Shown here: piece after piece, positions 50,662-59,669 of the stretch | How the letters are laid out: each line of letters starts with the position of its first letter | Numbering within the stretch: position 1 is the first letter of the stretch | From: Aestuariivirga sp. | Lineage (GTDB): Bacteria > Pseudomonadota > Alphaproteobacteria > Rhizobiales > Aestuariivirgaceae | Length of the DNA: 64,000 nucleotides | Reading direction: 5' to 3' | NCBI GenBank assembly: GCA_030680855.1 | Contig: JAUXUN010000055.1 | Span: forward strand, 1-64,000 | Notes under the pieces: generated by a model | The model's database searches: none | What the model was told of the DNA's origin: nothing | What the model saw: only the letters and a program-made list of their open reading frames with translations | Translations under genes and position numbers: made by a program

Positions 50662-51687
50662 TTACGACTTCGGCTCAGACTTGGCGTCGTAACGCTTCTG
50701 CCATTCCTTGAGAATGGCGGCGCGGTTGTTGGCAGCCCACTCGAAGTCGTTCTTGATCATGCGCGTGACGGCTTCCGGCGGATAGTTTTCCACCGGCTTG
50801 GCAACGCCCGGATAGGCAACGACGGCATAGCCGACATTATACATCTCGTTGGCCTTCTTGCTGATCGACCAGTCGACAAGCGTCTTGGCCGCTTCGAGCT
50901 TCGAGGTGCCCGCTATGATGGCGGTCGCCTCCATGTCCCAGCCCACGCCCTCGGACGGGATAATGACCTCAACCGGGGCACCACCGGCTTTTTCCTTGGC
51001 GCCACGGAAGGCGAAGGAAATGCCCATCACGGTTTCGCCGGCGCCTGCCAGTTTGCAGGGCTTGGAGCCGGAATGGGTGTAGGAGGCAGCGTTGGCATGA
51101 AGCGCATCCATGTAGGCCCAGCCTTCAGCCTCGCCGAACAACTGCAGCCAGCTCGATACATCGAGGAAGCCGGTGCCGGAGGAATTCGGGTTCGGCATGA
51201 CGATCATGCCCTTGTATTCGGGCTTGAGCAGGTCCTTCCATGACGTAGGTGCCGCAACTCCGGCCTTCGCGGCCTCGGCCGTGTTGAAGCAGATGGCGGC
51301 GATCCAGGCGTCCATGCCAACCCATTGGGGCGGGCTGGCCGAATCGACGAATTTCGGATCGAGTATCTCGACACCCTTGGGCGCGTAGGGTTCGAGCATG
51401 CCCTCGGTCTTGAGGAGCATCAGCGAGGTGGCCGCCAGGCCCCAGACCACATCGGCCTGCGGATTGTTCTTTTCGGCCAGAAGCTTGGCGGTGACCACGC
51501 CGGTCGAATCACGGACCCAGTTGATCTTGATGTCTGGGTGGTCCTGGTTGAAGGTTTCGGCGTAGCGCTGAAGATCTTCCGCTTCCACGGCGGAATAAAC
51601 GGTCAGTTCGGTATCCGCATAGGCTGCGGTGCCCGCCAGCATTGTGGCAAATGCAGTTGCTTGAAAAATTCTTCGTGTCAGTTTCAT
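50662..51687 (-). CDS. 2-aminoethylphosphonate ABC transporter substrate-binding protein
   Basis: 341 aa from MKLTRRIF. Signal peptide ends at AAYAD, followed by the extracellular solute-binding fold ('ELTVYSAVEAEDLQRYAETF', 'MPNPNSSGTGFLDVSSWLQLFGE'), similar to iron/AEP-binding proteins of this class. First gene of the operon, 27 nt before the ATPase. Confidence 0.9.
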   Translation of the reverse strand: MKLTRRIFQATAFATMLAGTAAYADTELTVYSAVEAEDLQRYAETFNQDHPDIKINWVRDSTGVVTAKLLAEKNNPQADVVWGLAATSLMLLKTEGMLEPYAPKGVEILDPKFVDSASPPQWVGMDAWIAAICFNTAEAAKAGVAAPTSWKDLLKPEYKGMIVMPNPNSSGTGFLDVSSWLQLFGEAEGWAYMDALHANAASYTHSGSKPCKLAGAGETVMGISFAFRGAKEKAGGAPVEVIIPSEGVGWDMEATAIIAGTSKLEAAKTLVDWSISKKANEMYNVGYAVVAYPGVAKPVENYPPEAVTRMIKNDFEWAANNRAAILKEWQKRYDAKSEPKS

Positions 51688-51820
51688 GTTTCTCTCCCTG
51701 CCAGACATCGCGACATTCACAGCATAATTGTGACAGTCTGATTACGGCGGGGCCAGATTGCAGAATTCCGCCCCATGGAGTCAAGCTAATCCCGTCAAAT
51801 GCGAGGGCATCGGGCCGGGG

Positions 51821-52444
51821 TCAACCCCCAGTCCAGTTGCCCGGGTCATCAGGCAATCTAGCCGGATCATTCTTGGGAAGCGCGTCGCAAGACCATTCCA
51901 TGCGCTTCCAGGCGGGAACGGGCGTGGTGACGTCGGTGCGGGGCACGAAGTTGGAGCGCTCCACCATCTGCATCTTGTGGATGTAGCGCGGGCAGTTGGG
52001 AAAGACCTGGGTGACGTGAACCTTCACCACGAACTGCGCCTCCAGATATGCGGGCTCAATGGATCCAGCCGGCACGATGCTTGCGGTGCCATTGAGCCGG
52101 AAGCGTTTGCGGTTTTCGAAATCGATAAACAGCAGGCCCACGGCCGGATTTTCCAGTGTGTTGCCGGTGGACAGATACATGCCGTTGCCGTCGTAATTCG
52201 GGAAGGCCAGGGTCTTTGGGTCGAGGACGCGGATGAAGCCGGGATCGCCGCCCTTGTAGGAACAGTTGGGGCGGCCTTCGCTGTCGGCGGTGGCCAGGAA
52301 GAACATGTCCATGCGTTCGATGAAGGCCTGGTCGTCGGGCGTGATATGTTCGTGGAACAGGCGCTCCTCGATCCGGTTGGCCAGGCGCTCGGTATCGAAT
52401 TCACGCTGCAGCTTGCGGTGGCTTTCGCCGTAGAGCTTGGACAT
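51821..52444 (-). CDS. Pyridoxamine 5'-phosphate oxidase-family flavoprotein
   Basis: 207 aa. Split-barrel FMN-binding fold with 'FFLATADSEGRPNCSYKGGDPGFI' and 'FPNYDGNGMYLSTGNTLENPAVGLLFIDF'. Proteins of this subgroup bind FMN or F420-like cofactors and are poorly characterised. Monocistronic by position. Confidence 0.82.
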   Translation of the reverse strand: MSKLYGESHRKLQREFDTERLANRIEERLFHEHITPDDQAFIERMDMFFLATADSEGRPNCSYKGGDPGFIRVLDPKTLAFPNYDGNGMYLSTGNTLENPAVGLLFIDFENRKRFRLNGTASIVPAGSIEPAYLEAQFVVKVHVTQVFPNCPRYIHKMQMVERSNFVPRTDVTTPVPAWKRMEWSCDALPKNDPARLPDDPGNWTGG

Positions 52445-52477
52445 GGCATTCCTCCGTAATTTCAGTTCCCAAAATCA

Positions 52478-54271
52478 TCATGTGGCAGGCGTCAAGGGCC
52501 ACACCAGCGGCACCATCACAATGGCGATGGCAAAGATCAGCACTGTCAGCGGCAACCCAACCTTGACGAAATCCGCGAAGCGGTATTTCCCGGGGCCATA
52601 GACCATCAGGCTGGAGGGTTCGAGCGGCGTCAGATAAGAGCAACTGGCGGCAATTGCGATCATCATGGCAAAGCTGCGTGGATTCAATCCCAGCTGGCTT
52701 GCTGTTTCAAAAGCGATTGGCAGAATGACAATTGCCGCCGCCTGATTTGACATGGGCTGCGTCAGGGCAACCGTCAGCAGGAAAAACGAGCCCAGCACGA
52801 AAACGGGATCCTGCGCGCCGATGACCGCTATCAACTGGGCGGCAAGATATTTTCCGGTTCCGGTTGCTTCCATTGCCGCGCCAAGCGACAGGAGCGAGCC
52901 AATGAGGATGAGCACCTTCCATTCAACCTTCCGATAGGCTTCCTCGGGGGAAATGCAGCGCGTCAGCAGCATGAAAAACGCGCCACCGATCCCCGCCACG
53001 GGAAAAGATACAAATCCGAACGTGGCGGCCATCAGCGCAGAGGCGAATATCATCACGGAGAGCGCGGCGTGCGAGGATTTCTGCCGGACGGCATCGACGC
53101 CGCCGAAGATGCTGAAGAGATTGCCGCGATCCATAGCGCTGACGTTTTCAGGGCTTCCCTGCAACAGCAGGACGTCGCCGAGCCTCATCCTGATGCGGCT
53201 CAGCTTGTGCGCCAATCCGTAACCGGCGCGGTTCAATCCGAGGACCTGCAAACCGTAACGGTCATAGAATTCGGCGCTGCGGAGGCTCTGCCCGATGAGC
53301 GGCGAGCCGGGCATCAGCACGCCTTCGACCACCACGGCATCCTCAGGCCGCAAATCCGGATCCGCGAGATGCACGTCGGCCTTGATTTCGATGCCCTTGA
53401 TGTCCTTCACACGCAGCAAATCGCGCCTGGTTCCTTCAATCACAATTTCATCGCCTGCCGCCAGAACGGTTTTGGCGGCTTTTGAATCAAGGGTTTTGCT
53501 GCCGCGCAGCAGCTTGACGACCGAATAGCCGGAATTGGCCGCAATAGGCGACTCGGCAATTGTCTTGCCGATGAGCGATGATCCATCAGGAATCACGAGG
53601 TCGGCCTGGTATGTCCGGTTGCCGACGTCTTCCATCGAAGGACCGTCTTTTTCGCGATGGGGCATCAAACGCACGCCGATCGTCAGCATGTAGATGATGC
53701 CTGCGATGGCGATGGGAATTCCAACGGGCGCAAGTTCAAACATGCCCATGGCCGGCTGTCCGGACCGCGACATCAGTTCGCTGATCACAATATTGGTCGA
53801 CGTGCTGACGAGCGACACGGAGCTGGTCAGTATGGAGGCGAAGGCCAGCGGCAAAAGATAGCGCGATGGGCTGGTGCCGCGCTTGCCCGCGAGGCCCAGG
53901 ACAATCGGAATGAAAAAGGCAGCCGCCGCAGTATTGCTGATAAAAGCCGACAGTGCCGATACGGAGACCATGACAACTGCAATCAGGACCGTGGGATTGC
54001 TCCCGACATGGCTGAGGACCGATCTACCCACGATGTCGACGATCCCGGTGTTTGACAGCGCCGCGGTCATGATAAACAGGCCCAGGATCATCACAACCGT
54101 GCCGCTGCCGAAACCGGCGAAGGCTTGTTCCGTGCTGATCAGATTGGTGCTTACGACGGCGAGGAGTACGCCGAGCGCCACCACATCGGCCGCTATCCGG
54201 TCCCAGGCGAAAAGCGCCACGGCGGCGATCAGGATGGCGAGGCATAGTGCAATGTCCGGCGTCAACTGCAT
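52478..54271 (-). CDS. SLC13-family permease with RCK_C/TrkA_C domains
   Basis: 597 aa. About 12 transmembrane segments in two halves of the Na+/anion symporter fold ('SAFISNTAAAAFFIPIVLGLA', 'ALTQPMSNQAAAIVILPIAF') with a cytoplasmic insert of two TrkA_C-type domains (about 205-380). Probable transporter of sulfate or dicarboxylates; regulation by a ligand of the TrkA_C domains is inferred. Confidence 0.88.
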   Translation of the reverse strand: MQLTPDIALCLAILIAAVALFAWDRIAADVVALGVLLAVVSTNLISTEQAFAGFGSGTVVMILGLFIMTAALSNTGIVDIVGRSVLSHVGSNPTVLIAVVMVSVSALSAFISNTAAAAFFIPIVLGLAGKRGTSPSRYLLPLAFASILTSSVSLVSTSTNIVISELMSRSGQPAMGMFELAPVGIPIAIAGIIYMLTIGVRLMPHREKDGPSMEDVGNRTYQADLVIPDGSSLIGKTIAESPIAANSGYSVVKLLRGSKTLDSKAAKTVLAAGDEIVIEGTRRDLLRVKDIKGIEIKADVHLADPDLRPEDAVVVEGVLMPGSPLIGQSLRSAEFYDRYGLQVLGLNRAGYGLAHKLSRIRMRLGDVLLLQGSPENVSAMDRGNLFSIFGGVDAVRQKSSHAALSVMIFASALMAATFGFVSFPVAGIGGAFFMLLTRCISPEEAYRKVEWKVLILIGSLLSLGAAMEATGTGKYLAAQLIAVIGAQDPVFVLGSFFLLTVALTQPMSNQAAAIVILPIAFETASQLGLNPRSFAMMIAIAASCSYLTPLEPSSLMVYGPGKYRFADFVKVGLPLTVLIFAIAIVMVPLVWPLTPAT

Positions 54272-54342
54272 TGAATCGGCATACCTTCGGCGGTTTAACG
54301 CCAGTGTAGACGGTTCGTTCCGGATTGAAAGATCGTCGCAGT

Positions 54343-54744
54343 CTATTCCTTTTCATCGAGGTCATAGGGCTTCGTCGGCAAGCCTGCGGACTTCCATCCG
54401 GTAAAGCCACCCTCCATGTCCGTGGCAAAGGTGAGGCCCAGGAGCTGGAGATTGGCGGCGGCCAGAACCGACTGGTAGCCCTCGTTGCAGAACAGGATGA
54501 TTTTCTGCCGGCGATCCGTAACGCTGGGATGGCGCCAGGGAGACACGGGATCGCAACGCCACTCCAGCACGTTGCGGCGAATGACCAATGTGCCGGGAAT
54601 GAGGCCGTCGGCACGCTGCTGTTCGTCGCCGCGGATATCGATGACCAGGGCGCCGGCATCTATCTCCTTTGCCGTCTCCGTTGGCGTGCATCTATAAGGC
54701 AGCAATGCCCTGGCCTCATGGAGAAGCTGTTCGACCGTCTTCAT
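54343..54744 (-). CDS. Rhodanese-like sulfurtransferase
   Basis: 133 aa single rhodanese domain: 'GALVIDIRGDEQQRADG', the active-site loop 'LFCNEGYQSVLAA' with catalytic Cys, and the C-terminal 'GLTFATDMEGGFTGWK'. It overlaps the upstream PCu(A)C-like gene by 4 nt, suggesting joint expression with a periplasmic metal-binding protein. Confidence 0.88.
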   Translation of the reverse strand: MKTVEQLLHEARALLPYRCTPTETAKEIDAGALVIDIRGDEQQRADGLIPGTLVIRRNVLEWRCDPVSPWRHPSVTDRRQKIILFCNEGYQSVLAAANLQLLGLTFATDMEGGFTGWKSAGLPTKPYDLDEKE

Positions 54745-55175
54745 TGATTTGCGTCAACCAGGAATTCGATGCCGATGGTTCCAGCGTGGCGAAACATAAG
54801 ACGCGCCGGATAGGCACCGACGTCGGCTTCAAGGCCCTTTGGAATGTCGCTGAGAAAGAGGCACCATTCGTGGCGGTGCAGGTCAAGTGTGGCGCCTGGC
54901 GCAATCGCAACTTCGGACGGCGCGCTGATGTCATGTTCGCGACTTGCGACATGAAGCAGCCGCGTATTGCTTGCAACGGCAATTTCGGCGCCGAGAAAAT
55001 ATTCTGTTTCAGAGCCATGGTTGACAATCGTCACATGGGCGCAGGTACAATCGGAATTTGCCTGCGGCACCATGATGGCGGGATGCAGGATTTCCAGATG
55101 GCCAACGCGGTAGGAATGCGCCTGTGCCGCGCATGTACCAAATAGCATGAGAGCAATGGATACTGCCGTTCTCAT
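54741..55175 (-). CDS. PCu(A)C-like periplasmic copper chaperone, divergent
   Basis: 144 aa with signal peptide (MRTAVSIALMLFGTCAAQA). 'YRVGHLEILHPAIMVPQ' and 'CAHVTIVNHGSETEYFLGAE' follow the PCu(A)C (DUF461) fold, but the Met-rich HxnM copper motif is replaced ('NTRLLHVASRE', 'HRHEWCLFL'). It may bind another metal or have lost copper binding. Overlaps the rhodanese gene by 4 nt. Confidence 0.65.
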   Translation of the reverse strand: MRTAVSIALMLFGTCAAQAHSYRVGHLEILHPAIMVPQANSDCTCAHVTIVNHGSETEYFLGAEIAVASNTRLLHVASREHDISAPSEVAIAPGATLDLHRHEWCLFLSDIPKGLEADVGAYPARLMFRHAGTIGIEFLVDANQ

Positions 55176-55226
55176 GGAAAACTCCGTGGCGCAGGAACAG
55201 TGATCATGCCCCTGCGCCAGCGTATT

Positions 55227-55769
55227 CTATTCCACCGGAACCATGAGGTGTTGATAGGGCGTCCCTGACCACATCACATATGGCCTGCTGGTGTCGGGTT
55301 TCGCATCCGCCGGGTAGCCCGCCATCATGTCCATGGCATTCATGATCATGACATGGCGGCCCGTCGTGACCCAGTTGTTGGCCTCGGTTGGCGCCGTCGC
55401 AAAGGGATCGGTGTTACTGGCATCCGAACCGCCGGCAAGCATGTAAATCAGGCCCACTTTGCCCTTCGGCGGATCTTTCTTGCTCATCCATGCCATCGCC
55501 CATTCCATCGAATTGGCATCGCCGCACATCGGGTCGTTGCCCGGCGTGTTGGGATCGTTTGGCATGCACCAAAAGCCGTTCTTGCTTTCGCGCAAGGTTT
55601 TCATTGAACCGTCGGCTTGCGGCGCATAGACCGCCGCGCCAGCGCCTACGGCAGCGGGAGCCGCCGATTCGGCGTTCTTGATTGTCTCAGCGTCGTCAGC
55701 CCGGGCACTGAGCGAGGGGGCAAGGCAGAATGCACATAGGCTAGTCGTCAGTATTACAAATTTCTTCAT
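55227..55769 (-). CDS. Secreted hypothetical protein
   Basis: 180 aa with a signal peptide (MKKFVILTTSLCAFCLAPSLSARA). The mature part has 'NGFWCMPNDPNTPGNDPMCGDANSMEW', a Cys pair in a Pro/Asn/Asp-rich stretch, and a Met-rich segment 'GRHVMIMNAMDMMAGYP' near the end, possibly metal binding. Divergent from a TetR gene that may control it. No family named. Confidence 0.7.
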   Translation of the reverse strand: MKKFVILTTSLCAFCLAPSLSARADDAETIKNAESAAPAAVGAGAAVYAPQADGSMKTLRESKNGFWCMPNDPNTPGNDPMCGDANSMEWAMAWMSKKDPPKGKVGLIYMLAGGSDASNTDPFATAPTEANNWVTTGRHVMIMNAMDMMAGYPADAKPDTSRPYVMWSGTPYQHLMVPVE

Positions 55770-55824
55770 GATACGTCTCCCTAGAATGTGGGCAGTTTTG
55801 GAATCGCCCTACTCCGAATGTGCT

Positions 55825-55855
55825 TACCTATTGATAAGTAACTTGTCAACTAGTA
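55825..55855. promoter_or_regulatory. Candidate TetR operator
   Basis: TTGATAAG and CTTGTCAA (one mismatch) are arranged symmetrically around TAA (55831-55849), extended by CCTA/CTAG flanks, in the gap between the secreted-protein gene and tetR. Confidence 0.6.
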
Positions 55856-55930
55856 GATAGAATTGTAAGAGGTTTTAAGAAAACCACGAATCGATGAAAC
55901 GTCATTTCCAAAGGATTTTAGTGCCAACCC

Positions 55931-56512
55931 ATGGATCACAAAACAGACCCGGTTCATACGTCACAACAAATATTGGAGATCGCCCAGCGGCTGGTGCAAA
56001 CCCGCGGATACAATGCATTCAGCTATGCCGATATTGCCAGCGAGCTGAGAGTTTCGAAGGCCAGCCTCCACTATCATTTCGCTTCAAAGCATGAACTTGG
56101 CGTCAAGCTCATCGAACGTTACGAACTTGGAATGGAGCGGGCCCTTGGCGAAATCGATGCCAATGGCGGGGGGGCAGCGGTGAAGTTGCGGCGCTATGTG
56201 GATATCTATGCAAAGGTCCTGGCGGACGAACGGATGTGCCTGTGCGGCATGCTGGCCGCGGAATTTGAGACGCTTCCGAAGGCGATGCAGACGGCATTGG
56301 AGAACTTCTTCCAGTTGAACGAGCGCTGGCTCACCGGCGTGCTCAATGAGGGACGCACAAGCGGCGTCCTGCGCTTCGATGGCCCGGCTGCGGAGGCATC
56401 GCAGTTTATTATCGGCTCATTGGAAGGCTCGATGATGATGGCGCGTTCCAAGGGCGGCATGGCGCGATTTGACTCCGCTTCAAGAAGAATCCTCACCGAG
56501 TTCGGAATTTGA
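55931..56512 (+). CDS. TetR-family regulator
   Basis: 193 aa. HTH 'FSYADIASELRVSKASLHYHFASKHELGVKLIERY'; the C-terminal domain resembles AcrR/AefR-like repressors ('CGMLAAEFETLPKAMQ'). Its probable operator lies in the divergent gap upstream. Confidence 0.9.
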   Translation: MDHKTDPVHTSQQILEIAQRLVQTRGYNAFSYADIASELRVSKASLHYHFASKHELGVKLIERYELGMERALGEIDANGGGAAVKLRRYVDIYAKVLADERMCLCGMLAAEFETLPKAMQTALENFFQLNERWLTGVLNEGRTSGVLRFDGPAAEASQFIIGSLEGSMMMARSKGGMARFDSASRRILTEFGI

Positions 56513-56574
56513 CAGGAAGCGTGGACCCGTTTGCATAGGCAACCGGGACGCGTCTGCGCTACGGAGTTTGTATC

Positions 56575-57519
56575 ATGGAAATCAAAGCCGCAATCTGCCA
56601 AAGACCGCCCGTGCTGCTCGACAAAACGGCGTCGATAGCGGCGGCACTGGCCATGATCGCGGAAGCGGCAGGCCAAGGCGCGAAACTGATGACATTTCCC
56701 GAGGCATTCCTGCCGGGCTACCCAACCTGGATATGGCGTCTGCGCCCCGGAGGCGACATGGCGCTGGGAAACGAGATTCATCGCCAGTTGCAACGCAACG
56801 CAATCGACATCGCATCCGGCGACCTCGATCCGCTTCGCGACGGAGCCGCCAAACACGGCATGGTCGTTGTCATGGGAATGCATGAGCTCGATAGCGCATT
56901 CAGCGGCTCAACGCTTTTCAACACCGTGGTGGTGATCGGCGATGATGGCACAATTCTGAACAAGCACCGCAAGCTGATGCCCACGAACCCGGAGCGGATG
57001 GTTTGGGGGGCGGGCGACGCAAGCGGCTTGCGCGTCGTGGACACGAAGTTCGGCCGCCTCGGCTGCCTGTTATGCTGGGAAAATTACATGCCGCTCGCCC
57101 GCTATGCGCTTTATGCGCAGCAAATGGACATTCTGGTGGCGGTTACCTGGGATTGCGGTGACCTGTGGACCGCCAGCATGCGGCACATCGCCAAAGAGGG
57201 TGGCTGCTGGGTCCTGTCATCGGCAACGGCCCTGCAGGGATTGGATATTCCAGCCTCATTCCCGGGCCGCGGCCAGCTCTTCAAGGACGCGGAATGGATC
57301 AATCCGGGCGATGCCATCGCCGTCAAACCCGGCGGCACTCTCGCTGCCGGGCCTCTGCATCAGGAGAAGTCGATCCTCTATGTCACGGTTGATGCGGACT
57401 CGGCCCGCGCCGCGCGCAAGTCGCTGGACGTTGCGGGCCACTACTCCCGTCCGGACGTTTTCCGGTTGAACGTCGACCGGCGGAAAAAACCGCCGGCCAT
57501 GTTCCGCGATTCCGATTAG
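56575..57519 (+). CDS. Nitrilase-family carbon-nitrogen hydrolase
   Basis: 314 aa. Catalytic triad visible: Glu43 in 'FPEAFLPGYP', Lys133 in 'HRKLMPT', Cys167 in 'CLLCWENYMP'. The WEN after Cys is typical of true nitrilases and cyanide-type enzymes (converting nitriles to acids and ammonia). It follows tetR by 62 nt, so it may be under the same regulator. Confidence 0.88.
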   Translation: MEIKAAICQRPPVLLDKTASIAAALAMIAEAAGQGAKLMTFPEAFLPGYPTWIWRLRPGGDMALGNEIHRQLQRNAIDIASGDLDPLRDGAAKHGMVVVMGMHELDSAFSGSTLFNTVVVIGDDGTILNKHRKLMPTNPERMVWGAGDASGLRVVDTKFGRLGCLLCWENYMPLARYALYAQQMDILVAVTWDCGDLWTASMRHIAKEGGCWVLSSATALQGLDIPASFPGRGQLFKDAEWINPGDAIAVKPGGTLAAGPLHQEKSILYVTVDADSARAARKSLDVAGHYSRPDVFRLNVDRRKKPPAMFRDSD

Positions 57520-57555
57520 CGCCCCCTGCCCCCGTCATCGTTGCGGACTCCGCGT

Positions 57556-58431
57556 TCATCCCGGGTTGCGGGCCGTGACCTTCCAGGAGCTTGAATCCAT
57601 GATGATCCCGTTCGGGCGCTGGAACCTGGCGAGTTCCACCCTGAGTGCGGCGGCAATCTCTGCGTGACGTTTTTCAGCCAGCTCGCCAGCCTCACGGTAA
57701 ACTTCCCCCGCCGGGCCGATCGCGAGCTGAAAGGCAACCGCATCATCAACGTCGTTGCCCACGAACAGCTCAGCGTCGACCTGTTCAAACTGGATGTCCC
57801 TGTAGCCGGCGATTTCAAGCTGCCTGGTGACCAGGCCCGTGTCCGCCATGGAGAATGGGCCGGGACCGCAGGTCGCGGCATTCTCACCGGGCGGCGGCAG
57901 GAATTTCAATACGACATCCTTTGCGTGCCCGAGCCAGGGGTTATCTTCGATGCCGCGCCAGACCACCATGGTCATGACGCCGCCAGGCTTGAGCGTGGCG
58001 CGCATGTTGCGCAGGCCCGCCACCGGGTTCTCGAAGAACTGCGTGCCAAAACGCGAGAAGCAGAAATCATGGACCGGCTTGAAAGGATAGGACTGCACGT
58101 CGGCTTCCAGAAAAGTGACATTGGAAATGCCCGCGGCCGCTGCGTCCTGCCGCCCGTAGGCGAGGAACCCGTCACAGCAATCAACCGCAAGGACAGATCC
58201 ATTGGGCCCCACCAAACGGGCAAGCTGGATCGCGGTGTCTCCGAAGCCGCAGCCGGCGTCAACAACCTTGTCGCCCTCACGCACCTCGAGCGAGGGGAAG
58301 ACCTTGGCGCTGTGCAGGGTCAAGCCATCCACAAGAATGTGTTTCCAGCGGACGAACTTGGGAACAAGGATGGTATTCCAGAAATCGACATACTCATTCC
58401 TCGGTTCAACCGCGGCTTCCACATTACTCAT
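57556..58431 (-). CDS. Class I SAM-dependent methyltransferase
   Basis: 291 aa from MSNVEAAVE (GAGGAG 6 nt upstream). Motif I 'VVDAGCGFGDTAIQLA', acidic post-motif 'VLAVDCCDGFLAYGR', 'FCFSRFGTQFF'. Resembles UbiE/COQ5-like small-molecule methyltransferases; substrate unknown. Ends about 20 nt before the stop of the convergent nitrilase gene. Confidence 0.82.
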   Translation of the reverse strand: MSNVEAAVEPRNEYVDFWNTILVPKFVRWKHILVDGLTLHSAKVFPSLEVREGDKVVDAGCGFGDTAIQLARLVGPNGSVLAVDCCDGFLAYGRQDAAAAGISNVTFLEADVQSYPFKPVHDFCFSRFGTQFFENPVAGLRNMRATLKPGGVMTMVVWRGIEDNPWLGHAKDVVLKFLPPPGENAATCGPGPFSMADTGLVTRQLEIAGYRDIQFEQVDAELFVGNDVDDAVAFQLAIGPAGEVYREAGELAEKRHAEIAAALRVELARFQRPNGIIMDSSSWKVTARNPG

Positions 58432-58452
58432 CTTCATCTCCTCAAATCGGGC

Positions 58453-58887
58453 CTATTCGGCCATTAGAACGCCAGAGCCGCCCATTTCCCTCGGCACATC
58501 CTTCTGCTTGGGCAGGCCGTCCTTCATGGGCAGCACGGTTTCCTGGTAATTGACATGCACGCCGGGCTTGAACGTCACGGACGGAATGACCGCGGCATAG
58601 ACATCAACCAGCTTCCAGTGCGGATGGTCGGTGAAAAGATGTCCGCCGCATGTCTTGCACCACTTTCTGAGGCTCCTGTCGGTCCGGTGGTGGACCTCGA
58701 TGTTGGCCGCTCCCTTGGTGACTTTGAGCGCCTCGGGCGCCCAAAGCGTGAAGGCGTTGACGGGACCTGCCGACCATTCGCGGCAGGAACTGCAGTGGCA
58801 GTAGCCCATCGCCGCCGGTTCGCCGGTTACGGTGAATTCAACCGCGCCGCAGAAGCACTTCCCTTTGTTGGCATTTGCATTGGTCAT
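58453..58887 (-). CDS. GFA family zinc protein (CENP-V/Gfa fold)
   Basis: 144 aa. Zinc-ligand Cys sets 'KCFCGAVEF', 'GYCHCSSCREWS' and 'KWCKTCGGH' define the glutathione-dependent formaldehyde-activating enzyme (GFA) family. Most members are uncharacterised and may carry S-glutathionyl adducts. Its upstream region is the second copy of the ~200 bp leader repeat. Confidence 0.88.
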   Translation of the reverse strand: MTNANANKGKCFCGAVEFTVTGEPAAMGYCHCSSCREWSAGPVNAFTLWAPEALKVTKGAANIEVHHRTDRSLRKWCKTCGGHLFTDHPHWKLVDVYAAVIPSVTFKPGVHVNYQETVLPMKDGLPKQKDVPREMGGSGVLMAE

Positions 58888-58902
58888 CTTGGTTTCCCTT
58901 TC

Positions 58903-59115
58903 GAAGTTACGTTAAGGCGGACGCCGGCTGCCGCCCGTGACCATCACGGGCGCTTCGTCCGGGTTCGCTGGCACTATGCGCGGTGGCCGTCATTGGCCTT
59001 GGCGCCGGTTCGGCGGTACTATGCAGCACCGACAACCGATGGCGCTCAACTAGGCGAAGGCAGTTCCGGGATGAATGACCGTGCCGCCGAATATCCTGAC
59101 TGATCATCCAGCTTT
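58903..59115 (-). repeat. ~200 bp leader/intergenic repeat, copy 2
   Basis: Matches 33345-33562. It retains the double hairpin CGGACG...CGTCCG with inner CGCCCGTGA/TCACGGGCG, and its outer edge overlaps the last codons of DUF1127. Its position upstream of a minus-strand ATG is the same as for copy 1. Confidence 0.8.
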
Positions 59116-59334
59116 CCTTTGATGAAGGGACCGGCTGGAAATCCTGTCGATGTCGGAGCGCGAGATTCCAATGTCCTTGAGCATATAGTCATCCAGCCTG
59201 CCGAGCGCCGTTCGGGTTCTGCGCCGCTCGATGGCTGCTGCGATTTCCGCGCACAGCGCAGCAACAGCTATCGCAAATGCGCGGAGGAACCTGGAACTGC
59301 CGTGCAGAAAAATTGAAATGGTCCTGGATGACAT
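59104..59334 (-). CDS. DUF1127 protein
   Basis: 76 aa from MSSRTISIF. Hydrophobic/helical N-terminus, then 'ALGRLDDYMLKDIGISRSDIDRI', the DUF1127 signature. It follows an SDTYFGKYS-family gene on the same strand, as at 32.8-33.3 kb. Confidence 0.88.
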   Translation of the reverse strand: MSSRTISIFLHGSSRFLRAFAIAVAALCAEIAAAIERRRTRTALGRLDDYMLKDIGISRSDIDRISSRSLHQRKAG

Positions 59335-59408
59335 GTTTAACTCCAAATGGTGAGTGACCGGGCCCGGAGCCCGGTCACGAGAATTCATAGCGTGGTTGGG
59401 GAACCGCG

Positions 59409-59669
59409 CTATTTTACTTGCGGTTTCGAAACGCTCCAGTTTCCGCCTTTGCTTTCTTCAGAATTCTTCATCATGCGTTCGAAGTTGGTCAAAGGTTTTG
59501 CGCGCTTGATGACTGCCAGGGCATGGGTCTTCGTGCCGGCGTTCTTCAACTGCGTTGAATACTTGCCGAAGTACGTATCCGAGTCACGCAGGTCATAGCC
59601 GTTCTGGGAGGCAAGCGATGACGTCGAGATGGCAGCGAGGGCGAAAAGGGAAAGTGAGAGTTTCTTCAA
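59409..59669 (-). CDS. Secreted 'SDTYFGKYS' family protein, member 3
   Basis: 86 aa from a TTG start (AAGGA upstream) that gives MKKLSLSLFALAAIS, a signal peptide; the ATG of the track lies 14 codons earlier and would bury it. Motifs 'YDLRDSDTYFGKYSTQLK' and 'AKPLTNFERMMKNSEE' match the two other family members. DUF1127 follows after 74 nt. Confidence 0.75.
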   Translation of the reverse strand: MKKLSLSLFALAAISTSSLASQNGYDLRDSDTYFGKYSTQLKNAGTKTHALAVIKRAKPLTNFERMMKNSEESKGGNWSVSKPQVK

